A stretch of 64,000 nt of DNA from Zygnema cylindricum (GCA_037447655.1 JBBHKE010002906.1:20139-84138); one strand, 5' to 3'. Positions 33,103-44,840 are shown, counted from the stretch's first letter. The notes: generated by a model from the sequence alone, not told the origin. Numbers and translations: made by a program.

Positions 33103-33960
33103 AGTCAATTATCGAGGCTAAAACTTGGGAGCTTGTGGAACTTCCACCAGATCGGAAAGCGATTGGTTGTAAGTGGGTATTCAAGTTAAAACTGAATCCC
33201 GATAATACCATTGAGAGATATAAGGCCAGGCTTGTTGCTAAGGGGTATAGCGAGAAAAAGGGCATTGATTATGAAGAGACGTTCTCACATGTATTTCGTT
33301 TTCCTACTGTTAGGATTCTTTTATCTTTAGCAGCAATAGAGGATATGGAATTGCATCAAATGGATGTGAAGACCGCTTTTTTGCATGAGGATTTGGAGGA
33401 AGTTATATATAAAGCAGCCAGAGGGATATGTAGAAAAAGGGAAAGAAAATCTGGTCTATAAATTGTTGAAGTCCCTTTATGGTCTGAAGCAGGCTCCACG
33501 ACAATGGAACCTAAAACTGGATGATTTTTTGACAAATCTTGGCTTTACTAGATTCAGTTCAAATCATTCAGTTTATGTAATGGAAGGGGAAGATGGAGTG
33601 ATATATATTGTTGTTTATGTTGATGATTTGCTGTTGCTAAGCAAATCCATTAATGAAATTAACAAAATAAAAACAACTCCAAATTCCCGAATCGAAATAA
33701 AAGATTTAGGGGAGGCTAAGTATATTTTGGGAATTCAGGTAGAAAGGGATAGAAAACAGAGACTAATTTATTTGACACGGAAAAAGGCTTTGGAAACATG
33801 CTTGAAAGGTTCGGCATGTCAGAGGCAAAGGGAAGTGCTACTCCCATGGAGTCCAGACATAAAAATATAAGGGAAAAAATCACATGGTGGGGTTGTGACT
33901 GATGACTCTTTGGAGTCAGCGGAGGCATATTCTATGTCCTCCATTCCTTACAGGCACATC
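33072..33960 (+). pseudogene. pol: Copia-C reverse transcriptase, 3' part missing
   Basis: [59 protein letters not shown] and catalytic YVDDLLLLSK (about 33616-33645). Frameshifts near 33090 and 33410 move out of frame and back. The text ends in SIPYRHIN and a stop at 33964, just short of RNase H. Confidence 0.92.
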
Positions 33961-33963
33961 AAT

Positions 33964-35215
33964 TAGGAAGCTCTTGAAGAAGAGAGGAAGAGGGCCCTCG
34001 AACAAGAATCGCTCCTTATAAGGGAGGCTAGACGGATATCAGGAGGGATCCTTAGTGGACAGGTAGCTCCTCCTAGAGAGACAGGTCCCTCTCCTGACAG
34101 ACAACCTACAATGCAGACAACCCCTACGGAGATGCAAGCTCCCGGGATTTCCTCGGAACTTAGACCAGAGTCTCCTCTTCAGAAGGAAGGGGGAGAAACA
34201 ACAGGACCTAACAAACTGGGGATGTGTGCAGATCTAACGGGTAACGTTGCAGCCGCCACCACTGAGCGTCCCATTTTTGTCTCAGTGGCTGTGTCTTCAA
34301 CTTCGGAGGTCGTGGTGTTATTACAACCCGACCGGAGACAACACATTTCCCTCGGACTTTCCACTCCTCCACCTCACCACCTCAGGCATACTCTCCTTCT
34401 CCATCCATTTCTCCGGCTGCTGCAGTCCGCGGGTCCCCGGGCCCACTTGTCTTACCATACAAATACGACGTCCCTGCCTACTCTCCTCCTCACCGGCGTT
34501 CTCCTGCTTCCAGCGAAGGAACACCTCCACCAGAGGCCTCTAGAAGGCTTACAAGGAAACAGACGCCTTTTTCTCGTAGCCCTCAGTCTTCTCCATCTCC
34601 TTCTCCACCAATCCATAAAGGACCCCCGGTGGTCAAACCACTTCTCCAAATCCCTTCGGTGGAAACAGTACTCCGGGAAGAACAAGCCTCTCCTGAGTAT
34701 AGAGGAGCGGAATTTCGGACATCTTTCCCCAAGCTGATAGTCTCTTCTTCCCCCAGAAACAAACCCAAAAATACAGGTTTTTCCGCTAAATCACCAGTAG
34801 CTGCAACTTCCTCATTGGGGGGGTGCCCATCTCTCGTCAGGCAGCTCCTTCTACCGGAGAAGGAGGCAGCCCCGGGCGAGACGATGTAGATCCAGGGGTA
34901 ATTTCACTGGTTCAGTTTGTCAACCAAACCGGACCATCCTCTTCTCAATTCACCAACCTTGTAGAGGAGGAAAAAGGAATGGGGGACGTAAGGATCTTTA
35001 CGAGAGATAGTTCAGGAATCGCTTTCTCGGATTTTGAATTGCTGTGGAAATCTTTCACCCAGTCCGAAATCAACAAATATAGGGGCAGAGCTTTTCCAGA
35101 TGACTTCGAAACCACGCTTTTCCCCATGATGGTAAATTATCTTGCTGGTGGCACTCTGGCTGATTATAAGGAGCGACAACCTCTTTTGATGACGCTCTTG
35201 TATCCATTATTCATC
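33964..35215 (+). pseudogene. Unrecognised coding-like segment
   Basis: The sequence has strong coding texture but is shared between frames. Frame 1 (33967 to about 34260) begins with a coiled-coil-like charged run, EALEEERKRALEQESLLIRE. Frame 3 (about 34320-34800) reads a long Ser/Pro-rich region (SPSPSPPIHKGPPVVKP). Frame 2 (34823 to about 35215) reads a compact block, FSDFELLWKSFTQSEINKYRG and FPDDFETTLFPMMVNYLAGG. I infer one ancestral protein with two shifts. It resembles Gypsy-2 ORF3 only in architecture (charged, Pro-rich, compact block). It may be an accessory ORF or a captured host gene piece. Confidence 0.45.
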
Positions 35216-35460
35216 CAGGGTCGTTTGCGCCCTCCATTGCTTTCGCCATAACGAAGAGATCCGTGTCGTCCTCCCTATAAAATGTCAAAGTCTCGTCCTG
35301 GAGTGATAAAGAAGCTGAAAACAGTGCATTTCTACGAGGTGTAGGCCCCGTGAGGCTTTTGTAAAACTGACTTTGTTGCCATCCCGGCCAATATAAACTT
35401 GTATCGTTAGCTTGTTTAAGTTTAGGACAGAATTTGTATCCATGACCTCTCTCACTGCTA
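35211..35460 (-). pseudogene. gag: Copia-H gag end and protease approach
   Basis: The minus strand reads RGHGYKFCPKLK (half a zinc knuckle) through DDTDLFVMAKAMEGANDPG, the segment that precedes the protease DSG motif in Copia-B and C. It is cut at 35211 before the active site. Confidence 0.75.
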
Positions 35461-35850
35461 GTGTTGGGTATCGAGGACCCATTGCCGATATTCGATATAT
35501 ATCGAATTTCATGTACCCGATATTCGATATATCGCTTCGATATATCGAATTTCAAATTATCGCGATATATCGCCGATATATCGTATCGACGATATATCGA
35601 AAATAAAAATCTTACATTTCTTTTTTCAAACCCCCCCCCCCCCCCCCCCCCCCCCGCTCGTGGGGGGGGGGGGGGGGGCAAAATATCCGTACGATTTTTC
35701 GTACGATTCTCCGTACTCTTTTCGTACGGTTTTCCGTACTCTGACTGTACGGATATGCAATTTTTGCGATATATATCGCGATAATTTATGTTGGTCCCGG
35801 TACGATATATCAAGGAATCTGCTCGATCGATATTCGATATGAGTGGTACG
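35461..35850. repeat. CGATATATCG palindrome block with a C25/G17 hairpin
   Basis: Clustered copies of CGATATATCG and TTCGATAT fill 35480-35605 and recur at 35768-35845. Between them 25 C (35631-35655) and 17 G (35662-35678), separated by GCTCGT, form a potential 17-bp GC hairpin. CGTAC words follow. The left edge, TAGTGTTGGGTATCG, resembles hAT-type termini; no matching right end is seen. Confidence 0.7.
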
Positions 35851-36249
35851 TCAAACCACAAAGCTACCATTAATCTGAGCTACCACAGAGCTATCACAAA
35901 GCTCCCACTGGGCTATAACTAAGCTACCACTGAGTTTACCCACTTAGTTGACTAGAATCGTATCTATTGCAGTTGCTCTATTCTGTACAAAATCACATTA
36001 AGAATATCAGACGCTGCGTTGTCCGTACGGACCATATCAAATATAATCGTGGTTGCGTTGTCTTGTCTGTGTTGCAGCTTCGCTGCTGCACTGCTTTGCT
36101 GCTGCGTTGCTCTATTTGTATAGCAGCTGCGCTGCTCTATTTGTATAGCAGCTGCGCTGCTCTATTTGTATAGCAGCTGCGCTGCTCTGTCTATATAGTA
36201 GTTGCGCTGCTGCGCTTCTGTGAGACTGAAAGATTTCCAAAAGACAACA
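35851..36249 (-). repeat. Copia-H partial 5' LTR
   Basis: Its plus-strand end ATTTCCAAAAGACAACA (36249) matches the Copia-B LTR end. It contains the AAGCTACCACTAAGC words also found in the Copia-A LTR. Its other end is lost to the palindrome block. Confidence 0.65.
36101..36200. repeat. 25-bp tandem repeat, 4 units
   Basis: GCTGCGCTGCTCTATTTGTA plus TAGCA, starting at 36101, 36126, 36151 and 36176; units 2 and 3 are identical, 1 and 4 diverged. Confidence 0.92.
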
Positions 36250-36800
36250 CTCCGTCCATGCTTGCAGATAAACTGCTAGATTTGAAATTATGGGCTCAAG
36301 CACTTAACTGTGCTGTTTATATTAAGAATAAAATTGCATCTATATGTGTTAGTACTACACCTTATGAGATTTAAACAGGAGAAAAACTTGGTGTTAGTCA
36401 CTTTAAGATATTTGGCAACAAGTGTTTTATTCTAGATACTTCACAAGATAGATGGAAAATGGAGGCTAAGGGCTTATCGGGGATTTTCACGGGGTAAAAT
36501 GATAATGCAAAAGGGTATAGAGTTTTTCTATTTGATAAACATAACGTGATTATCTCTATTAATATTCAAATTAAAGATGAACAAGATTCAATTGACTTAT
36601 TCAAAATGCTAGATCAACTGGAAAAGGAAAAAACAAAATATGTTATTTTTCACCATACATTGCGAGTTTACTTTCCACCAGCAAGTGGCACATCCCTTCC
36701 TTTAGTTCCTCTGGTGCCTTCACAGAATGGTGGCTTCACAGGATGCTTCACCAGAAGTTCCAACTCAGGCAGAAGAAAATGTTACACAATCAGTACCAGC
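36250..36800 (+). pseudogene. pol: Copia-D integrase C-terminal part
   Basis: MLADKLLDLKLWAQALNCA, NKIASICVSTTPYEI, GVSHFKIFGNKCF and a degraded GYxxxxKGYRVF box, with stops at about 36373 and 36495. It belongs to the element that resumes at 43986 across Gypsy-3. Confidence 0.85.
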
Positions 36801-37722
36801 TCTAATAGGATTTCCTACCTCTTAGAAAATCCCATTACTTAAGAATTAATTTTAAATTAGAAGAAGCTTTTGTCCACATAACTTTAGCTTGGTCTCTTGC
36901 CCTCGTGGCTCAACCCTTTTTTTTTAAATGTTTTCCACTACTCTCCACTCTTAATAATTCTAGCTCTTAACTACTAAAACACCACTTAGTTTGTAAGAGA
37001 TTTCAGTGCAAAAATGCCATTGCTCCAATTTGGTTTTAATCGCTCAGGACGAAGATCAGTCAGAATTTCCACAAACATTTCCAAAGAAAAAGATGTCTTC
37101 TCTTCTCTTTGACTTCACAATTTATCCATCACCGCCCTGGGCTCGCCAGGCTAGATTCCCAGGCCAGAGTCAACACTCCGTTGAACAGGTCTTACCTGGG
37201 CAATTCATTGATCAGCATAGACTCAAACTGACTAATGCAAAAACGTGCGAAATCTCTTACTAACTACGTAGCATTTCTAACCAATCAAACGATACGTTTC
37301 ACTACGTAACATTTACGTGCAAAAGTGCGAGCCAACCGAAACGCGACTTTGCACGAACGTGCGTCACAATTCTCGCACGCAAAACTTCCTACGAAATTTC
37401 ATAATGTGAAAGTGACGTTTCCTACTAAAAATTGTACGAAACGAACCATCATGCATACATAACGAAATATTGATTTTGTTTCGTCCTATATAAACGTACG
37501 CCTAAAATTCAGCGGCTAGTTTCACACTTAACTCGTAAAAATAAAAACCCATTCGTTATTTTGACCTCGCGATGTCGCCTAAATACACCAATCACTATAT
37601 CTTTTAAAATATTACCCCAAATTGTGCGATTCTTTCGCGGACGTCTATCAAATTCAAAAATATATATTCGTAACACTTAAATACCCATTTAGGAACAAGT
37701 TCGATCCACTATTAGTGTTACA
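36801..37722 (-). repeat. Gypsy-3 3' LTR
   Basis: The coding strand starts TGTAACACTAATAG at 37722 after the tract ATAAGGAGGAGATGA and ends near CCTATTAGA (36801), a decayed CTGTTACA. 922 bp, lacking about 80 bp relative to the Gypsy-1 LTR. Confidence 0.85.
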
Positions 37723-37738
37723 TCATCTCCTCCTTATA

Positions 37739-40629
37739 TTTGACTGACCTTAGTTAAAACACATTTAATTCTGAAGACGCGACTTTTATATTATTATCCC
37801 TCGAAAACCTTTGTAAAAACTTTGAAGTTTTGTCTTCTAAAGTTAACTCATCTTCTGGCCTTCCTAGATAATGCACTTGCCAAAATATAGTATTGTCGAC
37901 CTTAAATGGTTGACCAACCCAATCTATTGCCTATCTGTTGTTGTTTTTGGAAGATTCAGTTTCGCACATGCGTGCGCGTATTTGCGTGCGTACGTAATTT
38001 CCGGAGTTAATGTGGAGGTTCGAACGGATTTGCGGATTGGGGGTTTATTGTACAAGTAAAATTAATTGACTAATTGAGTGGCGCTGAATACGTAAGTGAA
38101 ATGGACGGCGGATCGCGAAGTGATCTGATGTAAAATATTCTAAAAAGTCAAAATAGTACGTCGCACGTACGAAACACAATGCGACAGGCGATAGCTATTG
38201 AAAAGGACGCTTCCGGTACGGAACGTCTTATTTGGACATGTGTACTCTATATGCGACAAGCGCATTTATTGCAAACTACGCATATCGAGTACGGAAAAGA
38301 TTTGGAAAGTACGGATTAATTTCGGCAGTGGTTCGAGTTACACGTGGAGGGCGGACGACGTCCGCCGATATTTTCAAGGGATCGCATTATTTTTAATGAC
38401 GTATTATTAGGTGGACCGTACATATGCGATGTCAGTTCACTACGTGGATATATCTGCAAGTGACTAAGCGAGTTGTCGCTTATGACGCGTATTTTGCGGA
38501 CGAGTCGGTGTAAATATTTGAAACAACATTGTTTTGTTGTATGTGTAATAATAATTTAGTATTGATTATGACAATTTTTATTTAGATGATCATTTAGGGT
38601 TTCGGCAGTTTAATTTGTGTGTTGTCGTACTTGCAGACAAGTGTACGCTTATGATTGGTTGACTTTCAGGTGTACACTTACAGTTAGGATTATTTGTTGT
38701 AATAGGTTCTCATGGTTTAATACTACTTAGTGGAAGTTACGTTGGTTAATTTGACACGTAGCGATTTGTTGACAGCTCGCAAGTGTATATATAGATTTGA
38801 GCTTCATTAGGAAAATCATCAATGCTTAGCATGAAAAGTAGGGACCGAAGATGTAGAATTTTAGGGTTGCCGATTAGGTCATGCATTTAAATGATACATT
38901 GATTATTTGATTATACATTTGTTTATGTGTGATGCATTCATTTATTATTATTTATATATGTTAATTTTATGTTTGTTTGATATGCATTATGTATGCATTC
39001 GTCCTAGGGTTTGTTTATGTTGATTACTCCATCAAACCTTAGTTGTGTTTGTTATGTCATGCATTGTCTTAGGGTTTGTTATGATGATGGAGATATATTA
39101 AGCTTCTATTCCATGAAACCCTAGATGATTTCATGCGTCTGTGTACGCATGCTTGCTCCGACTGCGTACGGATGAATAATTGCATCTGTGTATGCATGTA
39201 TGTTAAATGGAGGATGCATTTCAAATGATTGTTCATTGGCCTAGCTTTGCTTAACATTTTGTTTGATAGTTTGGGTTGCTTCTGCGGTCTATTTTAGACC
39301 AAAGAACAACATATGTGGACCTCAGTTTCTATAATTATTGAGAGATCTAATTTCAATTCTCTTTCAGTTGGCCAAAGCTTTGATGGTTTAAGTTGATTGA
39401 TGTGTATAATTCGATGAATTTTTGTTTAAGGCGGAAAGTCCAATTTGGCAACAACTGAGGATATTATCTCGATAACAGTAAATGTTCTATTGTACTTAGG
39501 AGCAAATTTCCCCGTAGGATCCTATTGTCCCTCAATCTTACACTTGTAAAGAGTTGTAGAATGCTAAACCTTGTCACCTGTGCTTTCCACCCAATCACCG
39601 CATTTGCGGTTAGCATTTAACTCTTGTGTCGTTTGTTCCTCCACTAATGCATCCTGGATTGTTTTCCAAACTGTTAAATATATTCCCAATACTTTCTTCC
39701 AGAACCCCTATTCTTTAGAGTGATCTCTGTTATTAAGTCTAATGCTTCTCTGGGTTGGTATCCGTATGCAACTTCGAACAGTGAGAATCTTATACTAGCA
39801 TGTTTATATGAATTTTATGCAAATTCCATTAATGACAGTTTAGATTCCCATGTGTTATAAACTCCATTGCAAACAGTCCTAAACATTTCTTTCAGTTGAT
39901 CTGTCTGAGGACGATAAGAAGTACTCATTTTTTATTCAGTGCCTAAATTTTGTTGCCATTCTTTCCAAAATGCGGACGTAAAGTTATAATCCCTATCACT
40001 AACTATAGACAGAGGGACTCCATGATGTATGACCACGTTGTCAAAATATAACTTTGCAATATCCACAATTGCATGAGTAGTTTTGCAAGGGATAGAGATT
40101 GCCATTTTACTGAACCTATCGACTACGACCATGATGCTATCATTTATTCTAGATATAGTTGGCAATCTCATAATAAAATCCATACTGACAGATTCCCATG
40201 TTTTTTCGGGGATGTCTAAAGGTTTTAAGAGACCTATCTAGGTTAGTGGTTACAAACTTTACTTTGTTGGTAAGGGACACAACTTTTCACGTGTTTTGAC
40301 ACCTCTTTTGCCATCTCGGGCCAAAACAACCTACTTTGCAACCGACTAAGAGTTTGATCACGACCCAGATGTGTTAAATGCTCATGGGCTTCTTGTAAAA
40401 GTTGTTTTCTTAGGTTTCCCACTTCAAGAATGCATAATCTATCCCTTGTTCGCAAATACAATAAACCATATTTTATTTTAAAGTTTTTAACATGCCTCTC
40501 ATTCAATGGGCCAGAATTCCCTCCCAAAATATTCTTGCAAATTACAATAAAATAATGATCTTTATCATAACCATTTCTAACAGCATCAAAAATCAATTTA
40601 TCTCGACCACCACACTTTTTACAAAACAT
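37739..40629 (-). pseudogene. pol: Gypsy-3 integrase and C-terminal domain, interrupted by a solo LTR
   Basis: Zinc domain HEHLTHLGRDQTLSRLQ (40629-40243; the second Cys pair reads CVPY), catalytic MDFIMRLP (40183) and VSDRDYNF. The C-terminal region (39600-39312) is collinear with Gypsy-1. The chromodomain-like tail resumes at 37933 beyond the solo LTR. Several frameshifts, including near 40243 and 39930. Confidence 0.88.
37939..39311 (+). repeat. Solo LTR, 1373 bp, related to the Copia-A LTR
   Basis: TGTTGTTTTTGGAAG...AGAACAACA inserted in Gypsy-3, flanked by TCTGT (37934-37938) and TATGT (39312-39316), a 4/5 duplication. Alignment with Gypsy-1 at about 2960-2990 shows the uninterrupted site. 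It shares AATGGACGGCGGATCGCGAAG-type sequence (near 38100) with the Copia-A LTR. Confidence 0.8.
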
Positions 40630-42214
40630 CTACCTAAAAGATTTGCGTCAAGATTTGTCTTTCCAGGAATATGTTTGTCATTAAATTTGAAATATGCCAA
40701 TTTTTGCATCCACGTAACATGTCTACCAGTCATAATCTGTGCATCTCTTAATCTTTGTAGATAGGAGAGTGCCTTATTATCACAGTGAACTGTAAATTCT
40801 TTATTATGCAAAAAACAAGGCCATTTCACCAATGCATGAACTATTGTGAGTAATTCTCTTTCCTGTGCTGGAAAGTTCTTTTCACCATTATTGAATTTCC
40901 TGAACTCAAAAGCAATAGGGTGAAAATGTTTTTCGTCTTTGTGACTTATGACTACACTTAGTCCTTTATCTGATGCAACACTACTGATTAGAACTTCAAA
41001 TTCCCTAGCAGGATCATGATACACCAATGTAGGGGTAGAGGTCAACTTCCTTTTTAGTTCCTCGAAAAATCTCTTCTGATCGGTTCCCCACACAAACGTT
41101 CCCTTCTCCCGAAGTAAATCCGTCAAAGGTACAGGGATCATACTGAAGTTCTTGATAAATTCCTTGTAATAAGTGGCCAATCCCAAAAATGATCTAACTT
41201 CTTTAACATTTGTGGGTTGCTTCCAATTTTGTATTGCAATAATTTTTGATGGATATGTTTTAACACCTTCCTGACTAACTATATGTCCCAAAAATAATTG
41301 TTCACTTTTAAGAAAACTAGATATTGACAATTTTTCATATAATTTTCTTTCCCTCAACCTTTCCAACACTTTTCTTAAATGAATTACATGTTGTTGTTTA
41401 GATTCGTTGTTAATTAGAATATCATCTATAAACACCTGAACAAACTCATCTATATAATCTTAAAAGGTTTGGTTCATTAATCTTTGATCAGAAAGGGGTG
41501 CATTCGTAAAACCAAATGGCATTACTATCCGTTAAAAATGACTGACTCTAGTGCTAAACGCAGTTTTGTAAACATCTTCGGTTCTAATTGGCAACTGATT
41601 AAAGCCACTACGCAGATCAATCAAAGAAAATGATTTAGCACCTTTCAAATTAGCTGTCAAATCAAAAATTAAAGGTAAGGGATACTTATCGTTTACTATA
41701 ATAATGTTTAGACTACGATAGTCGACACCTATTCTCAACGTTTCGTCTTTCTTTTTGACGAAGAGAACTGGTGATCCGTACGGTGATTTGCTGGGCTGAA
41801 TATGTCGTTTCTCCAAAAGCTCATTAATCTGTGTCTTTAACTCCTCCTGCTCAAAGAAATTGTGCTTATAAATCCTTGTGACAGGAGGATTACATCCAGG
41901 TTCAAGGTTAATAACATGTTCCACATCTCGAGAAGGTGGCCTCCTTGAGGGTAAGTCACTTGGGAAAACATTTCTAAATTCAAAAATCAAATCTTTAACC
42001 GCAACATCAGATGTATTAATGTCTGTTACAAAATCAGATTTTTGTTTTTCAAGATTTTAGTCGTGTGTGATTTAGGAATAACATCAATGTTAATGTGTTC
42101 TCCCCCTCTTTCACCAGTTACTGCCTCAGTTACTAATAACAAGAAAGCATGATTTGTTTTATCTTTTAAATGTTTTTTAAATTGTGTAGCACAAAACAAA
42201 CCTTCCACTCCCAA
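40593..42214 (-). pseudogene. pol: Gypsy-3 reverse transcriptase and RNase H
   Basis: Linker 42214-42026; RT N-terminal half 41990-41532 (DVFPSDLP, wait-free order as in Gypsy-1: [42 protein letters not shown]); second half 41435-40593 with catalytic FIDDILINN and RNase H SSVASDKGLSVV, where the first Asp of TDASD is Val. TVHCDNKALSYLQ and the tether end follow. Stops near 41530 and 41460. Confidence 0.9.
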
Positions 42215-42414
42215 TTTGGTTATGTTATTTATATGATTCTATGCAAATTTTTTGAAGGTAATGCTTGCAAAACCTTCCAGCCGTTGTTAGACTTCACTCT
42301 CAAGGTGTTAAATTCCCAATTAATTTGAGGGTTATGTTATGTTAGCCAAGGATTTCCTAGTGTTAGCTCCTCACTACCCAAATTTATTATTTCACACACA
42401 ACTTTCATTTTATG

Positions 42415-42774
42415 TCATTGGATATCAACTTCTATTGTGTCAAATTGTAAATCTAATGTGGAATTATTACAATTTGCCACCTGAATATGTAAAGGTTTTT
42501 CCCTTATGACTGTAGGAATTTTATTTTCCTCTACAAACTTATGAGAAATAAAATTTTGTGTTGCACCTGAATCTACCATAATTCTGAATGGTTTTCTTTC
42601 CATTAAAGACTCGAATCTGATCAAACTGTGTCTGGTGTCATCGTTACTTAACTGTCCTAACATAGGTTTGTTGTTAAGAGTTTCATCAGAAAGAATGTTC
42701 AAACTATGGAGTGTAGTTAGCTTTATAATAATTTCACCTATCCTAGCCTTTTCATTCATTAGTTTGCCCTCCAA
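42415..42774 (-). pseudogene. pol: Gypsy-3 aspartic protease
   Basis: MVDSGATQNFIS is an intact retropepsin active site. The frame differs from gag and RT. The region 42214-42415 between is degraded linker. Confidence 0.9.
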
Positions 42775-43031
42775 AATTTACTCCTTAACTTTTAGATCTG
42801 GTCGACTCAACTAAGGACTTTCAGCTAGTCCTTTCCGTTTCCCACCTCTTAGGCTTCGTGCTCAGCTAGGTATAATGGAATATCTTTCTGAAGACCTACA
42901 TTGACATCAACTATCTTAAGCGATCCCTTATCTCTATTGTCCTTAGCGTAATGATATCGACCTCCGCATTTAAAACAAGTGACTATCTTTTTCTGTTTTG
43001 TGCGTTCTCTGCTGAAATGTCCCTCTTCTCC

Positions 43032-43985
43032 CTAGTTATTACAGTTAATCTTCTTCAGTTGTGCACACTCAAATGCCCTATGACCCCTTTTCTTACAGAT
43101 AGTGCATGTGGGTATGGTAAGTTTAGGTTTATGAGCATTAATGCTCGGTTTAGGACTTTTAATGTAGCCCCCTCTATTGTGAAATATATTTCGTGCATTA
43201 ACACTCTTTCCACAACTCTGATTTCCCGTGAAGATATTTTGCCTATTCACAAGACTTGCATTCAAACCCTTTTCCTCAAATTCCTCTTCACCCCACTCTG
43301 ATACTTCATTGAAATTTCCCCTGAGTGATTGAGTTTCACTATTATACCCCAATTGATCCTCTAATTCCAATGCCTTATCTTGTAGTTCTTTCAAATTATT
43401 AAATTTTTGATGTTTTAGATCAGATTTCAGTATAGGATTCAGATAGTTCAAGAAATGCAACTTAGCCATTTCATCAGTCAAACCCATGACATGAATGCTA
43501 GATGAGTCAAGTTCCACAACATAATTCTTCACAGATCCAGTATGCTTACAGTTGAACCACTTTTCTTCCATTCTAGATTTATAAGTGATAGACAAGAAAC
43601 ACGATTTGAATGGGATTTTAAAAGTTTCCCAATCAGCATTATCAGGAATCAAATTAGACCTTCTGTGAGTGTTATACCAAATTTGAGCATCACCTTTTAG
43701 AAAGTTAACAACAAAAGAAGTGTAATCATCGTGATCACAATTCCTAGATTCTAAATAATACTCCATATGAAAAAATCGAAGCATCCAACTCATCAATATT
43801 CTTACCATCGAAGGATGGTGCTTCACTGATAGACAATTTCAGATCTTTTATCTTCTTAGGTCTATTGTGATCATCCTCCCTAAAGTTGGCATTCTTATTA
43901 CCACTCTCACCCTTTTGGTCATTAACATCATTTATGGACTGAATTAAATTAATTAGCTCATCTAATTTCTGATGAAGAAGCAATA
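43032..43985 (-). pseudogene. gag: Gypsy-3 gag, N-terminus deleted
   Basis: A 264-residue open frame (43826-43032) has the gag core (LKGDAQIWYNTH) and a C-terminal zinc knuckle CTICKKRGHRAFEC. Upstream (43985-43827) another frame gives LHQKLDELINLIQSIND and SEAPSFDGKNIDELDAS, the segment before the core. At 43985 the sequence switches to antisense copia. Confidence 0.88.
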
Positions 43986-44840
43986 AGAAATATGCTTGAA
44001 AAATTTCAAATGGATAAAACAAATAGTTGTACGACTCTAATGGAGTTAAGGAAGAAAATGAAGGGAGCTCAAAAGAGGGGGTCTTGATCTTAGATAATGA
44101 TTTAAGACCTGAGGAAAGCAAGTTTATGCAAACTATTCAGTACAAACAGGTTGTCGGTAGTTTGATATGCTTTATCAATTGTATTCGTTCTAATATAGCA
44201 ACAGCTGTAGGGATATTAAGTAAGAGTTTGAATCATCCTAAGAAGAAAGATTGGGAAGCGACCAAAAGGGTCATGCAATACTTGATAGGAACGAGAGATT
44301 TGTGGTTGCATTTGGGAGGGGATAACACTGACATCACCAGTTGGAGTGATGCTAGTTATGGGGATGCTCTAATGAGGAGGTGTACTTCTGGGTATGTGTT
44401 GTATGTTGGGAATGGGGCTTGCGGGGATGCTCTAATGAGGAGGTGTACTTCTGGGTATGTGTTGTATCAGTAAACAACAAAAGGTGATTTCTCAGTCCAC
44501 CACGGTGGCTGGGTGTATGGCCTCTTGTTCAACTGTGAAAGAATTAATGTGGGTGAAATATTTGCTTCAAGAACTTGGATATATGAAGAGTGGAAAACAA
44601 AGGATATTTTGTGATAATCAAGCTGCTATTGCAATTGCAGCAAACCCTAAACATCACTTTAAAGCAAAACATATAGATATTCGTTTGAGCTTTGTTAGAG
44701 AAAAGGTTGAGAATAAAATAATTAGTTTAAATTATAGACCGGATGGAGAAATGGTAGCATATATGATGACTAAACCGATTCCCTCTCCCAAATTGATATT
44801 TTGTAGAGAGAAGTGTGGACTGAAAGAAAAGATAGACTAG
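43986..44840 (+). pseudogene. pol: Copia-D end of RT and RNase H
   Basis: MLEKFQMDKTNSC, then YKQVVGSLICFINC, VMQYLIGTRDLWLHLGG, TSWSDASYGD, WVKYLLQEL, FCDNQAAIAIAANP and KHIDIRLSFVREKV. A 63-bp unit is duplicated in frame (44360 and 44423), giving a second GDALMRRCTSGYVLY. A stop at 44471 and a shift follow. The rest of RT was lost at the Gypsy-3 junction. Confidence 0.9.

Larger units (their letters stand above)
29690..33963 (+). mobile_element. Copia-C: Ty1/copia element, 3' truncated in RT
   Basis: 5' LTR, gag, protease, integrase and most of RT are present in copia order. RNase H and 3' LTR are missing and unrelated sequence begins at 33964. It is close to Copia-B in protein sequence but has a different LTR, the same as the solo LTR at 18066-18901. 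Confidence 0.92.
36801..43985 (-). mobile_element. Gypsy-3: second copy of the Gypsy-1 family, 5' end missing
   Basis: Minus-strand gag, protease, RT, RNase H, integrase and 3' LTR align with Gypsy-1 through pol and LTR. The 5' LTR, PBS and start of gag are absent: at about 43985 mid-gag joins Copia-D RT, so a deletion has removed that end together with part of the host copia. A solo LTR lies in its chromodomain region. Confidence 0.92.

Noticed and set aside
34111-34737. 208-codon frame as an independent gene
   Set aside because: The middle and end are out-of-frame readings of a better Ser/Pro-rich frame.
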